From contig WBUL01000010.1 in NCBI GenBank assembly GCA_008933735.1, positions 62,001 through 126,000 of the forward strand: DNA of 64,000 nt, read 5' to 3'. The stretch's first letter is position 1; every line of letters starts with the position of its first letter. This document shows, piece by piece, positions 1 through 10,025 of the stretch. A model generated the notes under the pieces. It was not told the DNA's origin and made no database searches. It saw only the letters and a program-made list of their open reading frames with translations. Origin of the DNA: Anaerolineae bacterium. GTDB taxonomy: Bacteria; Chloroflexota; Anaerolineae; Aggregatilineales; J027. Position numbers and translations under genes: made by a program.

Positions 1-908
1 GAAATGCAGGAGAGAGTGACAAACTGGTACACAGGCTCGTAATTGTTGCGAAGATCGTCCAGCGAGAGTTCCATCGTGTTATTAACCAGGCCGCCAATTT
101 TGAGCCGCCAGTCTGCCGCCTCAATGACCGGAGGACGACCGGAATTAATGTCAATCCGGTAGTGATCTTCCAGGGGGGTATATTCAGGCCGTGTTCCTGG
201 CGCAGGGTCAAAAGCCAGGGCAGTGGTGTCCCGTGCCTGACTGATGTCAATATCACCGCCTTCAATCTGGATTTCTTCTTTCAGCAGTTCCGCCAGCCCG
301 GCCCCCAGCAGGGTAATGGTAGCAGTCGCCCCACCGACCTGGATCAGAAATTGGCGACGCGAGGGGCCGTCCGCATTTTCGGCAGACACGTGCAGCAACC
401 GGGTGTAAACCCAATTCAGGGTTGTTCCCCACAATGCGAACAGTCCTACAATCCAGATAAAACTGACCGTTGAATCAGCAGTGGAGGAAACATTCACGCT
501 GTTGCTCAACACGGCCAGTCCAAAACCCACTACCAACCCCAAACCGAGGCCGTATACTGGAAATTCGTTTTTTAATCTTGAAAAACGCTGGAGTATGACA
601 AAAAAGAGGGTGCCGAACACAACCCCGCCGCCAAAGACGGTCAGCACCGCCAGCCAGCGTTCTGCCAGTTTTGCGGTATCGTCAGTTTCTCCAACATTGA
701 GCGCGATAATCAGATCGACCATCGTATCAATGCCAAAGGTTAAAATTTTCCCTGGCAAATTCCGCGCCAGCCAGTCAAAAACATCATAGGCGATGAAAGG
801 AAACCCAAAGGCTTTTTCCATCGAAGCCGCATACGAAACCGCTAGCAGCGAGGCAGTCAGCAGTGCCCCGGTAAATGCTCCCCATAGAATTTGTAGTCTC
901 GTGGTCAT
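1..908 (-). CDS. Molybdopterin-dependent oxidoreductase (sulfite oxidase/YedY-like) with N-terminal membrane segments, partial at left edge
   Basis: Manual reverse translation from ATG at 908: MTTRLQILWGAFTGALLTASLAVSYAASMEKAFGF...RRQFLIQVGGATATITLLGAGLAELLKEE...DWRLKIGGLVNNTMELSLDDLRNNYEPVYQFVTLSCIS. Open to the window edge, so absent from the ORF track. Confidence 0.82.
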   Translation of the reverse strand, partial: MTTRLQILWGAFTGALLTASLLAVSYAASMEKAFGFPFIAYDVFDWLARNLPGKILTFGIDTMVDLIIALNVGETDDTAKLAERWLAVLTVFGGGVVFGTLFFVILQRFSRLKNEFPVYGLGLGLVVGFGLAVLSNSVNVSSTADSTVSFIWIVGLFALWGTTLNWVYTRLLHVSAENADGPSRRQFLIQVGGATATITLLGAGLAELLKEEIQIEGGDIDISQARDTTALAFDPAPGTRPEYTPLEDHYRIDINSGRPPVIEAADWRLKIGGLVNNTMELSLDDLRNNYEPVYQFVTLSCI

Positions 909-1032
909 GCTTACCTCATCAAATCCGTGCTCTTCCACATTGTCCGTGCAAAATATAACGAAAGAATTACGCTGGTATCATGAAATACGCTCCTGTGTTA
1001 TAAATGGCAGGCGGAATTCAGGAGTATTAAAA

Positions 1033-2322
1033 ATGCCAGTGACAATTCTGGTTGGGGCACAGTGGGGCGATGAAGGCAAGGGCAAAGTGACCGATTGGCT
1101 TGCTGAAGATATCCACATCATCGCCCGTTACAATGGCGGCGATAATGCAGGGCATACCCTCAATATCGAAGGCAAAACCTACAAGTTGCACTTTCTTCCT
1201 TCCGGTATTTTACGTGATGGTGTGGTCAGCTTAATGGGCGGCGGGATGGTGATACACCCCGAACGACTGCTCAAAGAAATGCAGGAACTCGCGACTCAAG
1301 GGGTAGATGTTTCCCCTCAGAGGCTCAAAATTTCGACCAACGCGCATGTGATCACCCCGGCACACCAAGCCCTGGAAAAGGCCGACGAAGAAACACGCGG
1401 CAGCAGCAAAATCGGCACGACCGGGCGCGGAATCGGGCCGGCCTATACGAGCAAATTTGCCCGAAATGGCATTCGCGCCTCCGCCATGCGCGACCCCGAA
1501 GTTTTCGGAGAACAGGTTTACAAAGCCATTGAAAACGCGAATAAAATCCTGCACAACGTTTATCAGGCTCCCACACTCAACGCCAGTGAGTGCGCCGCCA
1601 AATATAGTCGTGAAGCGCAGCGTCTGGCCCCCTATCTGGTCGATGGGTGGGCATATTTGAACCATGCCCTGCGCGAAGGCAAAAAAGTGCTGGCGGAAGG
1701 CGGGCAGGCCACCCTGCTGGACATTGATCATGGTAACTATCCCTACGTGACCAGTTCAAACCCAACGGCTGGAGGGGCGCTGGTCGGTTTAGGTTTTGGC
1801 CCCAGACAGGTAGACCGTGTTATCGGGGTGGCCAAAGCCTTTTGTACGCGCGTGGGTGCGGGCCCATTCCCTACTGAACAGGACAATGACATTGGTGCGG
1901 TCATGCGTGGCGATGGCAGCAATCCATGGGACGACTTCGGCACAACCACAGGCCGTCCGCGTCGCTGTGGTTGGCTGGATATGGTCGCGCTGAAGTATGC
2001 GGTTGCGGTCAACGGTATCACTGAGTTGGCATTGATGAAATTGGATGTCTTGGGCCGATTCAAGGACATTCAGGTTGCCGTGGCTTATGATGCAGATGGA
2101 CAGCGATTGGAAGATTTCCCGGTGGATCAGGACTTGTTTGGCAGCGTGGTTCCCATCTACAAAACCTTCCCCGGTTGGCAAACAGACATCATGGACGTTA
2201 CACGCTGGGAGGATTTACCAGCAGCAGCGCAGTCCTATGTGGAATGGATTGAACAGCAGCTTGAAGTTCCGATTTCACTGGTCAGTGTTGGCCCAGGACG
2301 AGAACAAACGCTGCTGCGATAA
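1033..2322 (+). CDS. purA: Adenylosuccinate synthetase
   Basis: MPVTILVGAQWGDEGKGKVTDWLAE... GDEGKGK P-loop, GTTGRGIGPAYTSK, PFPTE. Start moved inside the 793..2322 ORF. Confidence 0.97.
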   Translation: MPVTILVGAQWGDEGKGKVTDWLAEDIHIIARYNGGDNAGHTLNIEGKTYKLHFLPSGILRDGVVSLMGGGMVIHPERLLKEMQELATQGVDVSPQRLKISTNAHVITPAHQALEKADEETRGSSKIGTTGRGIGPAYTSKFARNGIRASAMRDPEVFGEQVYKAIENANKILHNVYQAPTLNASECAAKYSREAQRLAPYLVDGWAYLNHALREGKKVLAEGGQATLLDIDHGNYPYVTSSNPTAGGALVGLGFGPRQVDRVIGVAKAFCTRVGAGPFPTEQDNDIGAVMRGDGSNPWDDFGTTTGRPRRCGWLDMVALKYAVAVNGITELALMKLDVLGRFKDIQVAVAYDADGQRLEDFPVDQDLFGSVVPIYKTFPGWQTDIMDVTRWEDLPAAAQSYVEWIEQQLEVPISLVSVGPGREQTLLR

Positions 2323-2326
2323 GAGA

Positions 2327-2350
2327 TAGGGGGCAATCTCCTGCCCCCTA
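2327..2350. terminator. Bidirectional hairpin between convergent purA and DUF1501 gene
   Basis: TAGGGGGCA-atctcc-TGCCCCCTA, 9-bp perfect stem between convergent stop codons. Confidence 0.7.
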
Positions 2351-2355
2351 CAGAA

Positions 2356-3624
2356 TTATGTATTTTTCTGAATAATCCCAACGGGTTTGATGGAATGTCC
2401 CTCAAAAACCGCTTCAACCTGAGTATTTCCGGTACGGTTTTGGAGAATTTCCCCCAGCACATCACGGTAATCCATTGTAATTTCCAGGTCGCCATCTGCC
2501 AGAAAATTGGGATTTAAACCGGGCCATGTTGCAGTCACAGGAGCCGGGGTAACATGCTCACTCATCACCAGCATGACTCCTCCATGTCCATGATCGGTGC
2601 CCCCCGCGCCGTTTTCCTGGACACGCCGCCCAAATTCGGACATGGTCACCACAGTCACACGACCGATGTAATCCAGCAAATCGTCATGAAACGCCCGGAG
2701 ATTATCTGCCAGCTCGACGACCAGCCCTGGGAAAAGACCAACGCCTCCGTGAACCGTTACGCCCTGCGTAATGTGGGTATCAAAATTGCCCAGATCCACA
2801 CAGGCGACCTCTAGCCCAACCTCGGCTTTAATCAACGCGGCAGTCTGCCTGAGCGCCCGCCCGAAATCTGTATCGGTATATTTGGCCCCATTAATGGGGC
2901 GATACTTATCCACGTCAATCTGGCGCACCGTTTCCAGGGCTTGCAGAGTCGCATTCGCCGCCATGTCCAGGGGTGCATCGCTCTGTTGATACATCGTCGC
3001 TAATGCAGCGGTCATCCTGTCGGTTTCGGAGGTATCACCGTGCAAATGAAAATCGACAATCGAACGCAGCGCTGTTGCATTCACATACCCACGCAAACTG
3101 GTTTGCAGATTTTCGCCCCAGCCAACGGCCCTCAGTGGCGAATCCGTAGCGCCGGATGTGATCATGAGATGCCGCCCCAACCAACCGGAACTCGCTCCGC
3201 TCTTGCCATCCGTACCGCGTTCCAACAGATCCATAGCTTCAAAGTGACTTCGGGAAACATTCGGCGCTCCAACCGCGTGAATGGCTGCCAGATGCCCGCC
3301 CGTAAACAATGGGGCCAGGGCTTTCATATCAGGATTCAACCCAAAAAAATCATCCAGTTGCAGCACACGATTTTCAGCACGGCTGTCTGGCCTTGGAATC
3401 GCCAGTGTTGGACGTGCTTTGTAGTAATCATCATCCCCAAATGGCACGATGATATTGAGCGAATCCGCCCCACCACGCAGGAATATACACACCAGAACGT
3501 CCCCACGCACACCTTCCTGTGCAAACGCCAGACGTGGCATCCAGCGGGGCCAGAGGGTTTGCATCGCGCCTGCCACGCTGAGTGCCGCCGTCGTTTTAAG
3601 CATATTGCGTCGTGATACAGTCAT
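2356..3624 (-). CDS. DUF1501 family protein with Tat-like signal
   Basis: MTVSRRNMLKTTAALSVAGAMQTLWPRWMPRLAFA..., FLRGGADSLNIIVPFGDDDYYKARPTLAI, MSEFGRRVQENGAGGTDHGHGG. Confidence 0.9.
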   Translation of the reverse strand: MTVSRRNMLKTTAALSVAGAMQTLWPRWMPRLAFAQEGVRGDVLVCIFLRGGADSLNIIVPFGDDDYYKARPTLAIPRPDSRAENRVLQLDDFFGLNPDMKALAPLFTGGHLAAIHAVGAPNVSRSHFEAMDLLERGTDGKSGASSGWLGRHLMITSGATDSPLRAVGWGENLQTSLRGYVNATALRSIVDFHLHGDTSETDRMTAALATMYQQSDAPLDMAANATLQALETVRQIDVDKYRPINGAKYTDTDFGRALRQTAALIKAEVGLEVACVDLGNFDTHITQGVTVHGGVGLFPGLVVELADNLRAFHDDLLDYIGRVTVVTMSEFGRRVQENGAGGTDHGHGGVMLVMSEHVTPAPVTATWPGLNPNFLADGDLEITMDYRDVLGEILQNRTGNTQVEAVFEGHSIKPVGIIQKNT

Positions 3625-3630
3625 GATGGC

Positions 3631-5094
3631 CTACCTCCATTGGAATGCCGGGCTTGCGGCGAGCAGCCCCAATGCCACCAGCATTCGGTCTTTATCTTTC
3701 TTCAGATTTGGCGGATCACCAACAGCCTGCCAGATGGTTTGTTCATCGGTTGGGCTTAAATCGTGATTGAGGAGAAGCCGTCCAAAAAACCGAAGCATTT
3801 CACGGGCGTCCTTGTCCACTTTGCCGCGTTCCGCAAGTTCCCACACATCAACACTGACCCCCGAAATCTTGTTCGCCAGCCCGTCCAGCACAAAATTCCA
3901 GCGGTGCAGCATATTTCCACTCCATTCTGACGCGGTATCGGGATAACCATCCGGTGTTGTCCATCCAAACGGACGATGTCCCATGGTTTGCAGGAGATTC
4001 AGCAGATTTTTACTGCCATCCCAACTGGCGTTCACACCTCGCAGCAGGGATACGACCAGTTCAAACGGGCGTTTGAGTTTGGGTGGAGCCTTGTCAAAAT
4101 CAGGATGAGTCAGCAGGGTGCGAATCACCTCGCGCATTTCACCCCCCGTAGAATGCCATGTCTGTACGCAGGCATCCACCATGGCAGGCGGTGGATCATC
4201 TGATACAAAACGACGAACAAGCTTGGTACAAACAAAATGTGGTGTACTCGGATGATCCAGCAGAATATTTAAAACCCGGTCACCATCCGCTTTGCCACCA
4301 CCCGCCGGAATGGTATGCCCCAGGACGATTTTTTCACCGCTGTCATGCCACTCACTCCTAAATTCAAAGTCGCCGTTGTCGGTCATACCCCATCCCGTCA
4401 GGCAGCGGGCTACTTCTCTGATGTCCTGTTCGGTATATCCACCATCCACGCCAAGCGTGTGGAGCTCCATGATTTCACGGGCGTAATTTTCGTTGGGATG
4501 GCTTTTTTCGTTCTGGGTATTATCCAGATAGCGGAGCATCGCAGGGCTGTGGGCTGATGCTTTGAGCAAATCGCTAAATTTGCCGAGCGCATGTTTGCGA
4601 ATGACCTCTCTATCATCAACAGTTTTCAAAAAATGAACTTCCTCCTTGAAGTGGTAGATGCTGAAGTGGTCACTCCAGAAGCCCACCACCACCTCGTACA
4701 ACTGGCGCTCCGAATAGAGCGCCCGCTGCAAGGTTACGAGGGCGAGTTCATTGGTCACATAGTCTTTGTCATCGAGAAAGGAGAGCAGGTCGGAGGAGGG
4801 CATTTTGAGGGTGTCATAGCGGCGCAGCCGCAGCTCCAGCTTATCATCATCAATGTCTTTGTACTGAAGCTGCCTATCCAGCCAGACATCACGTCCCATT
4901 TTCTCCACCTCGGCAACCTGCCCCGGACGCGGCCCGTAGGTGGCACGATTCAGAAAGTGGGCGACAGGATGGCGATCCATGCCTGCTGGCGGACTGAGCG
5001 AGTCGGGTAAATCCGGCTGGGTATAGTTGTCAATCACCTTACCACAACCAGCCAGCGCCAATGAGCCGATCAGAAAAATACGACGAGAAAACAT
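3631..5094 (-). CDS. DUF1800 family protein, probable lipoprotein
   Basis: MFSRRIFLIGSLALAGCG (lipobox), HFLNRATYGPRPGQ, ENYAREIMELHTLGVDGGYTEQDIREVARCLTGW. Confidence 0.9.
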   Translation of the reverse strand: MFSRRIFLIGSLALAGCGKVIDNYTQPDLPDSLSPPAGMDRHPVAHFLNRATYGPRPGQVAEVEKMGRDVWLDRQLQYKDIDDDKLELRLRRYDTLKMPSSDLLSFLDDKDYVTNELALVTLQRALYSERQLYEVVVGFWSDHFSIYHFKEEVHFLKTVDDREVIRKHALGKFSDLLKASAHSPAMLRYLDNTQNEKSHPNENYAREIMELHTLGVDGGYTEQDIREVARCLTGWGMTDNGDFEFRSEWHDSGEKIVLGHTIPAGGGKADGDRVLNILLDHPSTPHFVCTKLVRRFVSDDPPPAMVDACVQTWHSTGGEMREVIRTLLTHPDFDKAPPKLKRPFELVVSLLRGVNASWDGSKNLLNLLQTMGHRPFGWTTPDGYPDTASEWSGNMLHRWNFVLDGLANKISGVSVDVWELAERGKVDKDAREMLRFFGRLLLNHDLSPTDEQTIWQAVGDPPNLKKDKDRMLVALGLLAASPAFQWR

Positions 5095-5097
5095 GGC

Positions 5098-5640
5098 TTA
5101 TGCCCCCTGGTAAGCCGCATCACCTTCAAATGAGTCTTTACGCGGCTGTGGAATGTTATAGAGAGGCATTCCCATGAACCGCCCTGTAACCGCGAGCAAA
5201 GTCGCACCGATCCCAATCACCAGGCTGAAAGGTAGAATAATAAACCAACCGATCAGGGGGAACGCAATCGCAAATGAGAGGACAAACGCACCTGTCAGAG
5301 ACTCCATAAACGGGTCAGCAAACACCCCAACATGCCTGCCAACCGTTCGTGAAACCACACCAATACCCGTAAACGCCCATAGGAGCAGCACAAGATAAAC
5401 AATAGTGCCGCAAAACTGCGCTACGCTGCCCAAAGAGATTAAAAACCCGGCTGGAACCCCAATAAACAATATCGGAACTAAGCCAACGAAAAAGGGCACA
5501 ATAACACTGCGTTCCAGGCGCTCGGCGGCACGTTCGGTGGTGCGGCTGAAGGCCATATTCAGGAAAGTAAGCAGGGCGGGGAGGGCAAACATCGTTCCTG
5601 CGAGACAACTTACCAATACTATCGAATCGCCGATACTCAT
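5098..5640 (-). CDS. Hypothetical multi-pass membrane protein
   Basis: Several hydrophobic helices; 3 bp upstream of the DUF1800 gene, same strand. Confidence 0.7.
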   Translation of the reverse strand: MSIGDSIVLVSCLAGTMFALPALLTFLNMAFSRTTERAAERLERSVIVPFFVGLVPILFIGVPAGFLISLGSVAQFCGTIVYLVLLLWAFTGIGVVSRTVGRHVGVFADPFMESLTGAFVLSFAIAFPLIGWFIILPFSLVIGIGATLLAVTGRFMGMPLYNIPQPRKDSFEGDAAYQGA

Positions 5641-5738
5641 GACAGTCTTCCTTTCTGTCCAATGTGGTTACTTCCCTATACGCAGCCTGTGCTAACGGGG
5701 TTTCGATGTGATAATATGCCAACCAATGGGAGATGGTT

Positions 5739-6656
5739 ATGAGTTGGATAGAAATTTCAGTTGAAGCCGATGGAGAATCAGCGGAAGCCATCGCAGAAGT
5801 CCTCGCCGATTACGGCCATCAGGGAGTAGCCATAGAGCGTATTGGACCGCCGATGGATGCCTGGGAAGACAACATCCCGCCAGCGGAAAAATTCGTTATT
5901 AAAGCCTACATGCCTGCCGACGAACATGCTGCCGACAAACAAAACTTCCTGAGAGATGCGATTCGCTACATGAATCTGGCCTATCCCATCGCCGAACCCA
6001 CGTTCCGCACCATTGAAGAAGAAAATTGGGCGGAAGCATGGAAGGTGCATTATAAACCGATTCGACTCGGCAAACGGATCTACATCCGGCCTAGCTGGGT
6101 TGAGGCGAATGACATTCAGGAAAATGATGTTGTGCTGGCGCTTGATCCTGGCATGGCGTTTGGTACGGGAACCCATCCCAGCACGCAGCTCTGTCTGATA
6201 GCGACCGAGGAGATTCTTGAAGCGCATCCCCATTTAGAGGTGCTGGATCTCGGTTGCGGGTCAGGAATTTTGAGTATCGCCGCCATTTTGTTGGGCGCGA
6301 CCAGAGCGCTGGCGCTGGATATTGACGAACTGGCCGTCAAGGTCACGCGGGAAAATGCGGAACGCAACCACGTAGCCAGCCGGATTCATAGTCAGGTTGG
6401 CAGTCTGGAAACCGTCCTGCACTCGGCACGACGCTTTGATCTGGCGCTGGTCAACATCCTGGCAAAAATTATCATTCCCATGTGTGAACAGGGCCTGGGG
6501 CAAATGATCCGCCCCGGTGGAATCGGGGTATTCGGTGGGATGATTGATACCCAGGCGGATGAAGTTGAGGCAGCCTTACGTCAGACTGGACTGGAGCCGT
6601 ATAAGCGGCTCACTTCCGGCGATTGGGTAGTTATGGTAGCACGTCGGCCACATTAA
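5739..6656 (+). CDS. prmA: Ribosomal protein L11 methyltransferase
   Basis: MSWIEISVEADGESAEAIAEVLADYGHQGVAIE...LALDPGMAFGTGTHPSTQLCL...VLDLGCGSGILSIAA; alternative start at 5733. Confidence 0.95.
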   Translation: MSWIEISVEADGESAEAIAEVLADYGHQGVAIERIGPPMDAWEDNIPPAEKFVIKAYMPADEHAADKQNFLRDAIRYMNLAYPIAEPTFRTIEEENWAEAWKVHYKPIRLGKRIYIRPSWVEANDIQENDVVLALDPGMAFGTGTHPSTQLCLIATEEILEAHPHLEVLDLGCGSGILSIAAILLGATRALALDIDELAVKVTRENAERNHVASRIHSQVGSLETVLHSARRFDLALVNILAKIIIPMCEQGLGQMIRPGGIGVFGGMIDTQADEVEAALRQTGLEPYKRLTSGDWVVMVARRPH

Positions 6657-8414
6657 TCACTGCATACAGCGGTTGTCTGGTGGGTGCTGACGCAGAGTCA
6701 CGACGAAGCGTGTGCCAGCTTCCATCCTGCTTTTGACAACGATAGTGCCATCATGCAGTTCGATCATGCCTTTTACGATTGCCAGCCCCAGCCCCATGCC
6801 TCCGTAGCGGCGGGTAAGGGCCCCCTCTAACTGGTAAAACGGTTCAAAGATTTTCTCGTATTCGTTTTCAGGAATACCAATACCATCATCCTCAAAGGTG
6901 ATGACCGCGCCACCTTCGGGCAGGCCTACCGCCGTAATGTGGACATGCCCCCCATCTTTGTTAAATTTGATCGCATTGTCTACCAGATTTGTAAACGCCA
7001 GCACCAACCGGACTTCGTCACCAACAATTTCTACCGGGTCGCATTTCAGGTCAACCAACACATCACGGGTGTTTTTATAGGAACTGCGTGCCGCTTCAAC
7101 TGCTTCTTCCAACAGTTTGTCCACCCGCACTGACTGGCAGTTCAGCAGAATTGGCTGACTCTTCCCCTGAAGCTCATGCAAATTAATCAGCGCATCCACC
7201 ATCCCAGAGAGAAAGTGCGCCTGTTTTTCAATCGCTTCAAGCTGCGATTTCCGAGAAGAGTCATGTTCATCATCTGCGAGCAAACTCGCATATCCCAGCA
7301 TAATTGCAATGGGTGTTCGTAGTTCGTGGCTGGTGATCGCAACAAATTCACTTTTGCGGCGGTCTAGGTCCTGCAATTCACTATACGCATGGTCAAGCGA
7401 GGTAAAAAGCTGGGCGCTGCGAACCGCCAGACCGGCTGCGCCCGCCAATGAAAACAAAGTACGCGCATCCTGCGGCGTGTAAAAATCATCCCGGCTGGTT
7501 CGCATCACCAGCAGAAAACCCGTCAGTATCCCCCGTGCGATCAACGGCGATGCAATTGCAGACGTTGGGAAAAGAGTAAGGGAAAAGGCCTGCTGCAAGG
7601 CTTCTAAATCTATCGGATCGTCAAACAGCAGTGACTGGTCTCCATTTTTGAGCGGTTCTACCGGACTGTACTCATCCAGGACATACTGGCGAACAATACC
7701 AGGGGTGGGAATGCCGACGCCAGCCGTGTAAAGATGTTCAAAGCAGTTGGTGTCTTCTTCAAAGATATAAATTGCCACAGCCTGCGCCCGCATCAGATCA
7801 GCAGTTTTATGCACCAGCGCCTTACCTGTGTCGTGTAAATCCAGGCTCTGACCAAGAGCAGTTGTCACCTTATTGATCGCATCCAGATGGGCGTGCTGCA
7901 TATCAACGGTTTCTTGTGCCGTCTCAGCCTGCTGCATGATTTTGGCCATCATGCGGGTTAGCCAGACATTGTAATCGCGTAAAAATATGCCTTCTTCCTG
8001 GGGTACTGGCTTCGCCAGCGGATTCGCCTGTACAGGTGCCAGCAGCATGACCCGGTCAACCTCACCCAGAAAAGCATCTCGTTCGAGCGGTTTGCGAAGA
8101 AACCCTGCTGCACCTGCCCGCTTTGCCAGACTTTCATCACCAGGTTCGGCATCCGCAGGACCGACCAAGATCACGGGAAGATGGGCTAACTCAGGAGTCT
8201 GCTTCAGCACACGGCAGATATGAAAACCATCCATACCAGGCATAATGACGTTCGCTACGATAACATCCGGCAGGGCCGACGATGCGTTTTGTAATGCCTC
8301 CAGCGCTTTTTGACCGTCCTGCACGAAATCCGCCGTATACATAGCAAAATCAAGCATTAATTGGATGGCTTGTGCCACACGAACGTTGTCTTCAATAATG
8401 AGAAGATGGGTCAT
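6657..8414 (-). CDS. Hybrid sensor histidine kinase: N-terminal receiver-like domain, GAF-like region, HisKA, HATPase_c
   Basis: H-box SHELRTPIAIMLGYASLL; N-box NLVDNAIKFNKDGG; G-boxes DDGIGIP and GGMGLGLAIVK; N-terminal receiver-like MTHLLIIEDNVRVAQAI...VIMPGMDGF. Confidence 0.92.
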   Translation of the reverse strand: MTHLLIIEDNVRVAQAIQLMLDFAMYTADFVQDGQKALEALQNASSALPDVIVANVIMPGMDGFHICRVLKQTPELAHLPVILVGPADAEPGDESLAKRAGAAGFLRKPLERDAFLGEVDRVMLLAPVQANPLAKPVPQEEGIFLRDYNVWLTRMMAKIMQQAETAQETVDMQHAHLDAINKVTTALGQSLDLHDTGKALVHKTADLMRAQAVAIYIFEEDTNCFEHLYTAGVGIPTPGIVRQYVLDEYSPVEPLKNGDQSLLFDDPIDLEALQQAFSLTLFPTSAIASPLIARGILTGFLLVMRTSRDDFYTPQDARTLFSLAGAAGLAVRSAQLFTSLDHAYSELQDLDRRKSEFVAITSHELRTPIAIMLGYASLLADDEHDSSRKSQLEAIEKQAHFLSGMVDALINLHELQGKSQPILLNCQSVRVDKLLEEAVEAARSSYKNTRDVLVDLKCDPVEIVGDEVRLVLAFTNLVDNAIKFNKDGGHVHITAVGLPEGGAVITFEDDGIGIPENEYEKIFEPFYQLEGALTRRYGGMGLGLAIVKGMIELHDGTIVVKSRMEAGTRFVVTLRQHPPDNRCMQ

Positions 8415-8682
8415 ACGCTACTCCGACTGTGCTCTATGATAACACAGACTGGACAATGACTCGCCAACCAATAACAGATTTTGCAGCTTTTAAACGAGGC
8501 TTTCAATTAAGCGACATAAACGAAGTGCCCCGACCAGGGCAATCCTTTTCTCGCGCCGAACAGCATGAAGAAGCCGTTCCGCAATATCAAACAGCGCTCG
8601 ATTAAGGCGCAGATGGAGAAAGACCAAAAGAGGCGCTGCGCTGTTATATTGACGAATTGAAATCGTAGATCCGCAAGCCTTC

Positions 8683-9912
8683 CTACAGATAATCCTCATC
8701 CAAAAGCCCACGTTCGTCAGCAAACAGCAGCACCAACCCGCCAAAAGCTACCACAAAAGCGATGAAGCTGTAGAATTCGTGCTCGCCTGTGCTGTAATAG
8801 GATTTAGCATCGTCGATCATTTCATCCAGACGTTCGTCAAAATCGTCCTGCTGGCGCTCACTCAAGTCATCGTAACCGAACTGTTCTTTGAGATTGCCTT
8901 TCCAGGAACTGGTACTGAGGGTACGCCAGAAGAACCCAAAAATCAGCAGGATAAACGCGGTCATAACGAGCGCCAGAAGTGCCGTCCGCATTGGTAGTTT
9001 TTTCTGGAGATATAACCAGCCTATCGCCCCTAACCCCAGCGCCAGCGGCAAGATCAAGATGAGCAGACGGTCAATCAGGCGGACATCACCAAATCCGGTA
9101 TCCTCGTCGAATTTGGTCAAATCCAAGGAGCCATAAGTATCATTCGTGCCCAGCCAAATCTGAGTCGGGGTCAGGCTGTCTCTGCCAATCTCAACCCAGC
9201 TAAAAATGAAAAAACCGAGGATGATCATTAGCGCTGCGAATATCGCTACCCCGCCAACCAGATAGCGGAAATTGTCGCTATAAAGGAAATTCCGCAAATC
9301 ACTGCGGGTTTGCGCGGACTTGCCTTCGTTAATGAAATGTATCATGCGTTGTTGCGGAGTTGCACCAGGGCCAGCATCGAAGAAACGTTCGCCCATGATA
9401 GGTCTGTCAATATTGTCTACCCGCCGAATCCAACGATTGGCACGTTTGTTCCCAGGCATCTCTCGTAAAATGGTCTGTGCCTGGGCAAACAATTCCTTCG
9501 CCCGTTCAAATCGAGACCGATCTTCAGGGGTTTCGGCATCGAGTCCCACCGGTCTCGGTTTGGGTCGTAGTTGTTCGATAGAAACAGGTTCAAAATCGGC
9601 TTCTTCTTCCTCATCCATTGCAGCAGGTTCGGGACGAAAGGAAGGTGGTTGAATAGGGCGAATCGGAGAAACGGGTTCGGGCAGTTCATTGGATGGCTTC
9701 TCCTCTTCTGGTAAGGTTGCGGGCGGCGGTGCAAATTGAGACACAGGCTCAGGAGGCACCACTTTCACCGGAGCAACTTCATCCAGTTTGCCTAACCACT
9801 TCTGTGCGGTTGGGTTATTTTTAATTGGGAGAAGTACCTGGCGGGCCTCATCATACTGTTTTTTAATAATCAGCGTTTTGGCTTGTTCCAAGATCTCTTT
9901 TTCGTTTGCCAC
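8683..9912 (-). CDS. TPR-like N-terminus with transmembrane C-terminal half, hypothetical
   Basis: MANEKEILEQAKTLIIKKQYDEARQVLLPIKNNPTAQKWLGKLD; four or more hydrophobic helices near the C-terminus. Confidence 0.75.
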   Translation of the reverse strand: MANEKEILEQAKTLIIKKQYDEARQVLLPIKNNPTAQKWLGKLDEVAPVKVVPPEPVSQFAPPPATLPEEEKPSNELPEPVSPIRPIQPPSFRPEPAAMDEEEEADFEPVSIEQLRPKPRPVGLDAETPEDRSRFERAKELFAQAQTILREMPGNKRANRWIRRVDNIDRPIMGERFFDAGPGATPQQRMIHFINEGKSAQTRSDLRNFLYSDNFRYLVGGVAIFAALMIILGFFIFSWVEIGRDSLTPTQIWLGTNDTYGSLDLTKFDEDTGFGDVRLIDRLLILILPLALGLGAIGWLYLQKKLPMRTALLALVMTAFILLIFGFFWRTLSTSSWKGNLKEQFGYDDLSERQQDDFDERLDEMIDDAKSYYSTGEHEFYSFIAFVVAFGGLVLLFADERGLLDEDYL

Positions 9913-10025
9913 AACGATGCTCTTTCTACTCCCCTATAATTCTGTACCCAGCCTGTTCAAAAATGCAAATCAAATGAGGTGATTCGCGGTTGCACGGAAA
10001 GTAGGCTAAATCTACAATCTCAACT

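Noticed and set aside
162-789. Plus-strand ORFs of 103 and 102 aa
   Set aside because: Antisense shadows of the minus-strand molybdopterin oxidoreductase, which reads through as a coherent protein.
1231-2181. Minus-strand ORFs opposite purA (166, 130, 108 aa)
   Set aside because: Compositional shadow ORFs antisense to a well-recognised enzyme; no recognisable domain.
8490-8744. 84-aa minus ORF downstream of the TPR-membrane gene
   Set aside because: Overlaps the upstream gene; a short conserved-looking core (FLHLRLNRALFDIAERLLHAVRREKRIAL) might be real but I cannot support a start or family.
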